Under the pieces are notes generated by a model that did not search any database, had not been told where the DNA came from, and saw only the letters and a list, made by a program, of their open reading frames with translations. DNA of 12,723 bases, taken from Sphingomonadales bacterium (lineage in GTDB: Bacteria > Bacteroidota > Bacteroidia > UBA7662). Shown here piece after piece: positions 1 through 6,423 of this stretch. Positions within the stretch are counted from its first letter, which is position 1. Every line of letters starts with the position of its first letter. The stretch spans positions 1-12,723 of the forward strand of contig VHAW01000040.1 in NCBI GenBank assembly GCA_016872225.1, read 5' to 3'. The translations under genes and the position numbers were made by a program.

Positions 1-2
1 AG

Positions 3-3000
3 GTACAGTACCGCATACAGGTTCACTTGGACCCAGCCAAGCATACGTTGCACGGTCGATTGGTTTTGGATTATACCAACCAATCCCCACATTCCTTGGA
101 TCGTTTGGTCATGCATTTGCATCCCAACGCCTATTCCAGCTATCGAACGGCCTTTGGGCAACAACAGATTGCAGGGGGGAGTACCCGCTTTCGTTATGCT
201 CCGGACAGCCTCCGTGGAGGCATGGATTCCTTGGATTTTTGGAGTGAAGGACGTTCCTTGCGATGGGAATATTGGCATACCGATACCCCGGATATTGCAA
301 CCGTTTTTTTGAATCAACCGTTGTTACCGGGGGCTACGCTTCGTTTGGAAACCCCTTTTAGGGTCCGCATACCCGGCGATTTTTCGAGAATGGGCCATGT
401 AGTCAATCAATACCAAATAACCCAATGGTACCCCAAGCCTGCCGTGTACGATACCAAGGGTTGGCATCCTTTGCCTTACTTGGATCAAGGCGAGTTTTTT
501 AGTGAATTTGGTTCGTTTGAGGTGGATATCACGGTTCCAGAACATTACCGGGTCGCCTCCTCCGGGGATTTGCAGACCCCCTCCGAACAGGTCTGGTTGG
601 ATTCTTTGGCTCGCTATGCTTCAGAACTGGACTCGTTTCCGCCCCTAAAGGCCCGCCAAGATTCCATGAACCCAGCCACGGCATCTACCAAAACCCTACG
701 GTACACCTTGGAGCAGGCCCATGATTTTGCTTGGTTCTGTGCGCCGGATTATTATGTGCGTCAAAGCCAAATCCAAATCGAGGACCGTCTTGTCAAGACC
801 TATGCATTTTTTACCGGCCGTAACAAACCCTGGAAGGACGCGACCCTCTACGTGGATTCCTCGGTTTATTATTATTCCCAATGGCTGGGCCCCTACCCCT
901 ACAACACCTGCACGGCCGTCGAAGGAGCATTGCGTGCAGGTGGTGGCATGGAATACCCCACCATCACGGTCATCTCCGCGGGTGGTGGCTCACCCTTGCT
1001 TTTGGATTTGGTCATTGCTCACGAAGTTGGCCACAATTGGTTTTACGGAATCTTGGCCTCCAACGAAAGAGATCATCCCTTTATGGACGAAGGTTTTAAT
1101 TCGTTTTATGAAACCCGTTACCTGCGCACCCGGTATCCGGGTCAAAACGAGCTAAGCGCCCAATTCGAAAAAGCCCCCAAAGCTTTGAAACGGCTTTTGG
1201 AACCTTGGCCGGATCTTAACAGCCTTTCCCTTTTGCTGTCTTTGCGTCGCGGCAAAGACCGTTCCCTCTGGCATTCGCATACCATGGATTACGATGGCGA
1301 AACCTACGGGACCCTGGCTTACAAGAAAACGGCAATGGAATTGCTCTACCTGGAAGCCTACTTGGGCAGAGAGGAATTTGATCAACGAATGCAGGCCTAT
1401 TACAGGACCTGGAAATTCAAACACCCTGCGCCCGATGATATGGAACGCATCCTCAAAACCAAAAGCTCGACTTTGGATAAGCAGCAAGAACAAGTCTCCG
1501 TGGCCTCCAAGTCGGTGGATTGGTGGTTCGAAGAACGTCTGCGCAAAGCAATTCCTCTGGATTATCGTTTGGTCAGGCAGCGAGTTCGATCGACGGCGAG
1601 CGGCTGGGAACTTGAGGCCAAATTGAAGGGGCTGGGGACCACAACACCCCTACGGGTCGGCATTACAGATGCTGCGGGCTCCCTGGTTCGTCAGGAATGG
1701 ATGGAAGGTTTCCGAGGGTCTAAAAGTTTTCGTTGGGATTTGACCGTGGAACCTCAACGGTTGATGCTGGACCCTACCCAAAGCCTGCCTTTGTATTGGC
1801 GGTCTTCGGCGCATAACAACAAGCACGCTGTCTGGAAACCATCCCTTCCCTTGGATTTTGAGGGTGGTCGCTTCTCTTGGATCCCCTGGGTTAATTACTT
1901 GGAAACCGAGGGCTGGACCCCAGGACTGGTGGTCATGAGTCCGCTCATCTTACCCACCAATTTACAATACCTGGGTTTGCTCCAATGGGGAACACGCAGT
2001 CACGCTTGGAGCGGATCTGCCAAAATCGACTACCACTGGTTTCCTAAACAATCGTACGGACCGCATTGGACCGCGGGATTGAATTGGAGGCGATTTGAAC
2101 GATTGGGTCCACTCAATGGGGGCACCCTTCATGGGTATTGGATTCGTTCGGCTCCCCAGGATCCCCGCCGTCCAGGACATCGCCAGCAATTGGAATTGGG
2201 ATGGCGCCAACGCTACAACGGGGGGGTGGTTGAGGCCTACGGGCCCCGTGCGACGGAGTCCAACCCCAAGAACACGAATTCATTCAATGCGGGTCGTTCG
2301 GCCTGGGCCGGGGATTCGGTGGTCATTCCAACCGGTATATGGCCCTATCTCCGCGGCACTTACCAGTACGGTACGGTTTTGAACAGCCAAGGTTGGGGCT
2401 GGATGCTCCAAACGGGTCGCGCCAACGGGTCGCGCTCAGGGTCGGCGATGCCTGCTCGCTTGGACCTGTATGCAAATACAAGTCGCTTGTTGGGGGAAGG
2501 TGCTCATCGATGGCGTTTGAACACCCGCCTTTGGGGTGCCTACGCCCATGCTGCGTTGCCTTATCGGGATGAACGAGGTCAATTAGGTCGAATTTTTAAT
2601 GGACCGGGCTTGTACAGTCCTGCCGGATTGGGGGGGGCTCAAGAGTACAATGCCCAAGATTTGTTATGGGCGAGGCCTCAGATGGTCAAAATGGATGCCT
2701 TGACCAGCACGGAGTCGGTTAAACAATGGATTACCGATGCGGCATGGGGTGGCTTGGGCGGTCGTCAAGTCATCTTGCGCAATGCTGGATTTCGCACCCC
2801 GGCAGGGGCTTACAGTCAGTTTTTGTTGCAACACATGACACAACCTTTGCAGTACCAATTTGCGCTGAATGTAGAACTCGATTTGCCCCGAACCTTGGTG
2901 AAATTACCCCTGAGTGTTTTTGCGAATGTTCAACGCAACAACTGGAATGGACGTAGCCCCGTATTGCCTTTGGCGACGATCGCGGATCTTATTCTCGACG

Positions 3001-3218
3001 GTGATCCTTGGTTGGCACCCCTTCCAGCGCTGAGTTGGGAAACGGGAATCACCCTCAAAGCCTTTCCGTTTAATCAGTTTCATTGGTTAGCTGCGGTCAG
3101 CCCCGATTTGCAAAAGAACTTTGTCCAGGGTACGCTAGGGGCCAAGGTTCCTTGGTACACCCGCTGGTCCTGGACCCTCGACCTCAGTGCGCTGTTTCCT
3201 CATAAACTTATCTTTTAA
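3..3218 (+). CDS. M1-family zinc metallopeptidase with C-terminal barrel-like region (5' partial)
   Basis: Probable aminopeptidase of family M1 (gluzincin), exported to the envelope. The frame is open from the first bases and reads VQYRIQVHLDP, the usual start of the M1 N-terminal beta domain, so the true start and signal peptide lie upstream of the window. Numbering from the codon at 27: the substrate-binding GGGMEYP (GAMEN equivalent) is at about 305-311, the zinc motif HEVGH at 332-336 with the third ligand E355 exactly 18 residues later (HExxH-x18-E), and the catalytic tyrosine is probably Y432 in YGTLAYKK. All catalytic residues are present. The helical domain ends near 520 and a short beta domain follows to about 600. 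The last ~450 residues are rich in Trp, Tyr and Gly, with alternating polar/apolar strands, and end in Leu-Ile-Phe, a terminal aromatic typical of outer-membrane barrels. The barrel is inference; the peptidase is secure. The next gene follows after 62 bp on the same strand. Confidence 0.93.
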   Translation, partial: VQYRIQVHLDPAKHTLHGRLVLDYTNQSPHSLDRLVMHLHPNAYSSYRTAFGQQQIAGGSTRFRYAPDSLRGGMDSLDFWSEGRSLRWEYWHTDTPDIATVFLNQPLLPGATLRLETPFRVRIPGDFSRMGHVVNQYQITQWYPKPAVYDTKGWHPLPYLDQGEFFSEFGSFEVDITVPEHYRVASSGDLQTPSEQVWLDSLARYASELDSFPPLKARQDSMNPATASTKTLRYTLEQAHDFAWFCAPDYYVRQSQIQIEDRLVKTYAFFTGRNKPWKDATLYVDSSVYYYSQWLGPYPYNTCTAVEGALRAGGGMEYPTITVISAGGGSPLLLDLVIAHEVGHNWFYGILASNERDHPFMDEGFNSFYETRYLRTRYPGQNELSAQFEKAPKALKRLLEPWPDLNSLSLLLSLRRGKDRSLWHSHTMDYDGETYGTLAYKKTAMELLYLEAYLGREEFDQRMQAYYRTWKFKHPAPDDMERILKTKSSTLDKQQEQVSVASKSVDWWFEERLRKAIPLDYRLVRQRVRSTASGWELEAKLKGLGTTTPLRVGITDAAGSLVRQEWMEGFRGSKSFRWDLTVEPQRLMLDPTQSLPLYWRSSAHNNKHAVWKPSLPLDFEGGRFSWIPWVNYLETEGWTPGLVVMSPLILPTNLQYLGLLQWGTRSHAWSGSAKIDYHWFPKQSYGPHWTAGLNWRRFERLGPLNGGTLHGYWIRSAPQDPRRPGHRQQLELGWRQRYNGGVVEAYGPRATESNPKNTNSFNAGRSAWAGDSVVIPTGIWPYLRGTYQYGTVLNSQGWGWMLQTGRANGSRSGSAMPARLDLYANTSRLLGEGAHRWRLNTRLWGAYAHAALPYRDERGQLGRIFNGPGLYSPAGLGGAQEYNAQDLLWARPQMVKMDALTSTESVKQWITDAAWGGLGGRQVILRNAGFRTPAGAYSQFLLQHMTQPLQYQFALNVELDLPRTLVKLPLSVFANVQRNNWNGRSPVLPLATIADLILDGDPWLAPLPALSWETGITLKAFPFNQFHWLAAVSPDLQKNFVQGTLGAKVPWYTRWSWTLDLSALFPHKLIF
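2411..2435 (+). repeat. 13-bp tandem direct repeat inside the M1 gene
   Basis: AACGGGTCGCGC occurs at 2411-2422 and again at 2424-2435, a period of 13 bp. Thirteen is not a multiple of three, so the two copies are read in different frames (TGRAN then GSRSG). The frame stays open on both sides. It lies in the predicted barrel region, probably in a loop rich in Gly, Ser and Arg. It could be a small slippage duplication balanced by another indel, or chance. Confidence 0.5.
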
Positions 3219-3236
3219 TCCCTCCGCGGTGCAATG

Positions 3237-3244
3237 TATTTTTG
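3237..3244 (+). promoter_or_regulatory. Candidate Bacteroidota -7 box upstream of the ALDH7 gene
   Basis: TATTTTTG matches the Bacteroidota -7 consensus TAnnTTTG exactly and lies 36 bp before the preferred ATG at 3281, in the 62-bp gap after the peptidase stop codon. No good TTG -33 box is seen at the expected spacing, only a T-rich TCTTTT near 3211-3216. The gene could therefore have its own promoter as well as read-through from the peptidase gene. The same octamer occurs before the parvulin operon (8602-8609, minus strand). Confidence 0.35.
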
Positions 3245-3280
3245 CTGGCCTTGCAAACAGCGACCCCTAAATTTAAAGCC

Positions 3281-4819
3281 ATGAAACCATCGATGAATTC
3301 TATCTTGAAAGCCCTTGAATTGCAAAGTTTGGAATCGGGCGCATCCACAGGGCGTCGATTTTTGAAGGCGGGGGGAACCTTGTTGGAATCATATTCGCCG
3401 GTGGATGGGGCTTTGATGGGTTCGGTAACCCAAGCGGGTCAGGCGGATTATGAGCAGGTCATGGCGGCAGCGGTGACAGCCTTCCAGGAATGGAGGAACG
3501 TACCTGCGCCACGCCGTGGGGAATTCGTTCGCCTATTGGGCGAAGAATTTCGTCGGCTCAAAGAACCTTTGGGCCAATTGGTCTCCTACGAAATGGGCAA
3601 AAGCCTCCAAGAAGGTTTAGGAGAGGTTCAGGAAATCATTGATATCTGCGATTTTGCAGTTGGCCTCTCTCGTCAATTGTATGGACTCACCATGCACAGC
3701 GAACGCCCCGGTCACCGGATGTACGAACAATGGCATCCCTTGGGTGTGGTGGGGGTGATTTCCGCTTTTAATTTCCCGGTGGCCGTTTGGAGTTGGAATG
3801 CTATGCTTGCCTGGGTCTGCGGTAATGCATGCGTTTGGAAACCTTCCGAAAAAACGCCCTTAACGGCTTTGGCTTGCCAAAAAATCACCGCTCGTGTGAT
3901 GGAATCGTTTGGGGCAACGGAAGGTCTTAGTGGCTTGGTAATTGGCGGCGCTCAAGTGGGGGAATGGCTCAGCCACGATTCCCGTATTCCTTTGGTATCG
4001 GCCACAGGTTCAACCCGGATGGGCAAGGCGGTTGCCACGGCGGTTGCCGGCCGTCTCGGTCGCTCCTTGCTGGAATTGGGCGGGAACAACGCCATTATTG
4101 TTTCATCCGAAGCGGATCTAAAATTAGTGACGGTGGGTGTGGTATTTGGCGCGGTGGGTACGGCAGGACAACGTTGCACCACCACCCGCCGACTCATTGT
4201 TCATGAATCGGTATATGCCGATTTGACCAGAATTTTGGTTTCGGCCTATGCGCAATTGCGGATTGGCGATCCTCTGGACTCCAACAACCATGTGGGGCCG
4301 CTCATCGACCAGCAGGCGGTTCAGGCCTATACCCAAGCCATCAAGAAAGCCCAGGAACAGGGTGGTAGTGTTTTGGTCGAAGGGGGCGTGTTGAGCGGAA
4401 GCGGCTTTGAATCCGGTTGTTATGTCAAGCCTTGTGTTATCGAAATTGCGGCGGATGCCCCCATGGTGATGCACGAGACCTTTGCCCCTATTCTATACGT
4501 TCACTCCTGTAGGGATTTGAATCAGGCGATTCAAATTCAAAATTCCGTTCCCCAGGGATTGTCATCGGCCCTATTCACTCGCAATTTATTGGAAGCCGAG
4601 CAATTTCTTTCGGCCTCGGGTTCCGATTGCGGCATTGCCAACATCAATATCGGTACATCGGGGGCAGAAATTGGCGGGGCCTTTGGAGGAGAAAAAGAAA
4701 CCGGGGGAGGTCGCGAATCCGGTTCGGACAGCTGGAAAGCCTACATGCGTCGCCAAACCAATACCATCAATTACACCGACCGTTTGCCTCTGGCCCAGGG
4801 GATACGCTTTGAGATTTAA
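3281..4819 (+). CDS. amaB: ALDH7-family aldehyde dehydrogenase, probable alpha-aminoadipate semialdehyde dehydrogenase
   Basis: NAD(P)-dependent cytoplasmic aldehyde dehydrogenase, most likely oxidising L-alpha-aminoadipate 6-semialdehyde (in equilibrium with piperideine-6-carboxylate) to alpha-aminoadipate in lysine breakdown. From the ATG at 3281 it has 512 residues, normal for the family. Visible motifs are FNFP with N164 (oxyanion hole), the cofactor lysine K187 in VWKPSE, GSTRMG at 243-248, the general base E265 in LELGGNNA, and the nucleophile C299 in GQRCTT. The E-to-C spacing of 34 is the standard one. SERPGHRM, the WNAMLAWVCGN stretch and the C-terminal GGAFGGEKETGGGRESGSD are typical of ALDH7 rather than other ALDH classes. 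An in-frame TTG at 3242 would add 13 unlikely residues, and ATG at 3293 is also possible. No Shine-Dalgarno is seen. No other lysine-pathway gene is in the window, so the substrate rests on family membership; the symbol follows the Pseudomonas enzyme. Confidence 0.92.
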   Translation: MKPSMNSILKALELQSLESGASTGRRFLKAGGTLLESYSPVDGALMGSVTQAGQADYEQVMAAAVTAFQEWRNVPAPRRGEFVRLLGEEFRRLKEPLGQLVSYEMGKSLQEGLGEVQEIIDICDFAVGLSRQLYGLTMHSERPGHRMYEQWHPLGVVGVISAFNFPVAVWSWNAMLAWVCGNACVWKPSEKTPLTALACQKITARVMESFGATEGLSGLVIGGAQVGEWLSHDSRIPLVSATGSTRMGKAVATAVAGRLGRSLLELGGNNAIIVSSEADLKLVTVGVVFGAVGTAGQRCTTTRRLIVHESVYADLTRILVSAYAQLRIGDPLDSNNHVGPLIDQQAVQAYTQAIKKAQEQGGSVLVEGGVLSGSGFESGCYVKPCVIEIAADAPMVMHETFAPILYVHSCRDLNQAIQIQNSVPQGLSSALFTRNLLEAEQFLSASGSDCGIANINIGTSGAEIGGAFGGEKETGGGRESGSDSWKAYMRRQTNTINYTDRLPLAQGIRFEI

Positions 4820-4825
4820 TTCTTT

Positions 4826-4859
4826 AAGCAATTCGAATTTTCAAGCAATTCGACGATCA
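4826..4859. repeat. Two 17-bp direct repeats with a 7-bp hairpin between convergent genes
   Basis: AAGCAATTCGA occurs at 4826-4836 and 4843-4853, giving two adjacent 17-bp units (4826-4842, 4843-4859). The second unit ends exactly at the stop codon of the minus-strand SurA-like gene. TCGAATT (4833-4839) and AATTCGA (4847-4853) form a perfect 7-bp stem with a 7-nt loop; AATTCGAATT at 4830-4839 is also a perfect palindrome. The element sits between the stop codons of two convergent genes, so a bidirectional transcription end is the simplest role, although neither side has a clean T-tract. Confidence 0.5.
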
Positions 4860-6344
4860 GAAATTCCAGCGGCGGATGGAGGGGCAATCCGGAGCAAGAG
4901 GAGTGAGCCGTACATACGTTTCTTTGGCCTTATTCTCAATCCAGTGATTGAGCTTATCGATTCGTTTGATTTGCAGGGCTGTGTTCTGAATTTTTTCGTA
5001 ATCGCTTTCCAAAGAGGTTCGGTGAGGGGTGCTCCGTTTGCGTAACAAAACAAGGCGAAATCCCTGTTCTCCACCGGGAGCAACATAGGGCTGCACTTCC
5101 GAATATTCACCTTCATTGATCTTTTCGATGGCGTAGTAAAGTTCCGGGGTCAGTTGATCAATGGGCCATGCCATACTACCGCCTTGGGGTGGTGGAAGCA
5201 TCCCGCTAAAGGCTTTGGTTTCTGGATCATCGGAAAACTTGCGGACCGCATCAGTAAATGAAATTTTGCCGATGGTGAGCAGGCTGCGGACAGAGTCGAG
5301 AAGATGGCGGGCCTCGCTTTGTTCACGGCTTCCTATGGGCGGTTTGATCAGGATATGACGGCATTGAATGCGTTCACCCCGACGGGCGATAAGCTGAATG
5401 ATGTGGTATCCAAAGGAAGTTTTGACCACTGATGAAACTTCCCCGGATTTGAGGCGAAAGGCCACGGCTTCAAATTCCGGAACCATGTCCCCTCGACCAA
5501 AAAAGCCAAGCTGCCCCCCCTCCCTGGCTGAGCCGGGATCTTGAGAATACAGGATGGCCAGGGTCGCGAAGGATTCACCTTTAAGAATGCGTTCCCGCAG
5601 GCCTTGGATTTTGTCTATGGCGAGGGTTCGGTTTTCGAGCCCTGCCTTGGGCTTGACCACCAATTGCCCAATCTCGACTTCGGCGGGAACCAAAGGCAGA
5701 CTGTCCAAGGGTATTTTGGCAAAGTAGGCCTTCACTTCGGCAGGGGAAATTTGAACATCAGAGGTGATTTTGTCCCGCATTTTCTGGGACAGCAACATGT
5801 CTTTGATCTGAGGTCGGAATTCTTCGCGGATTTCGGGCATGGTTTTGCCATAGAATTCTTCGAGCCGTTCCTGGCCTCCCATCATCCCGGCGAAATGGCG
5901 TATGCGTCGGTCCAATTGGTTGTCTACCTCTTCAGGGGAAATAATCAAAGAATCGAGCTCGGCTTGCCGTTGCAGCATTTTGCCTAAAATCATTTGTTCA
6001 AACAACATGCATCGCATGGCTTCGCCAGAATCCGGATTGTAGCGACCCTCTTGCCGCTCCTGATCCGTGGAGTTTCGGTATTCGGTTTCTAACTCGGATT
6101 GCAGGATGATTTTATCACCAATCTGCGCTAAAATTCCCTCCGAAATCCGACTCTTGTTGGGATTGGATGGGGTATGGCTATCTCTTGACGAAAGGCTATC
6201 CTTGGTATTGGGAACTTCCTGCCATACAACAGTTTCCTGTGTAAAGGGAACCTGAGACGCTAGCGCTTGACCAAAAATAAATGAAGCATCAAGGACGAGC
6301 CAAATTCCAAGGACGAGCCAAACTGTGTGTAGAAATCGGTTCAT
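4857..6344 (-). CDS. SurA-like periplasmic parvulin-domain chaperone
   Basis: Exported chaperone of the SurA/PpiC type, probably escorting unfolded outer-membrane proteins across the periplasm. The 495-residue product starts with a signal peptide (basic MNRF, then a hydrophobic core to about residue 25). A low-complexity stretch follows to about 67, then a SurA N-terminal-like helical domain (about 68-205, beginning ILAQIGDKIILQSELE), parvulin domain 1 (about 222-323) and parvulin domain 2 (about 325-437), and a C-terminal helical tail. Domain 1 keeps LGFFGRGDMVPEFE and GYHIIQL but reads EIGQLVV where the first active-site histidine normally sits. Domain 2 keeps CRHILIK but reads GFRLVLL where the second histidine is expected, and its middle is diverged. 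Isomerase activity may therefore be weak or absent. It lies 79 bp downstream of another parvulin gene on the same strand, with no obvious promoter between, which suggests an operon. The only supported start is the ATG at 6344. Confidence 0.9.
   Translation of the reverse strand: MNRFLHTVWLVLGIWLVLDASFIFGQALASQVPFTQETVVWQEVPNTKDSLSSRDSHTPSNPNKSRISEGILAQIGDKIILQSELETEYRNSTDQERQEGRYNPDSGEAMRCMLFEQMILGKMLQRQAELDSLIISPEEVDNQLDRRIRHFAGMMGGQERLEEFYGKTMPEIREEFRPQIKDMLLSQKMRDKITSDVQISPAEVKAYFAKIPLDSLPLVPAEVEIGQLVVKPKAGLENRTLAIDKIQGLRERILKGESFATLAILYSQDPGSAREGGQLGFFGRGDMVPEFEAVAFRLKSGEVSSVVKTSFGYHIIQLIARRGERIQCRHILIKPPIGSREQSEARHLLDSVRSLLTIGKISFTDAVRKFSDDPETKAFSGMLPPPQGGSMAWPIDQLTPELYYAIEKINEGEYSEVQPYVAPGGEQGFRLVLLRKRSTPHRTSLESDYEKIQNTALQIKRIDKLNHWIENKAKETYVRLTPLAPDCPSIRRWNF
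6290..6322 (-). repeat. 18-bp tandem duplication in the signal-peptide coding region
   Basis: On the coding (minus) strand TTTGGCTCGTCCTTG occurs twice with a period of exactly 18 bp (plus-strand copies at 6290-6304 and 6308-6322). The product is WLVLGI followed by WLVLDA in the hydrophobic core of the SurA-like signal peptide. Because 18 is six codons the frame is kept. The perfect 15-bp identity suggests a recent event. Confidence 0.75.
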
Positions 6345-6423
6345 CGCAGGTGAACGGAATTCGGCGAAGGGGGGTCTGTGATGAGCCTATTCAAGAAAAC
6401 GGATGGTTGGGATAGCTTTTGCC

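Noticed and set aside
721..1155. 144-codon open frame inside the M1 gene in another frame
   Set aside because: It overlaps the HExxH region of a secure M1 peptidase, and its product is low-complexity Arg/Pro/Thr-rich with no family features.
5541..5987. 148-codon open frame antisense to the SurA-like gene
   Set aside because: It is antisense to the well-supported SurA N-terminal and parvulin 1 coding sequence, with no start context or motif of its own.
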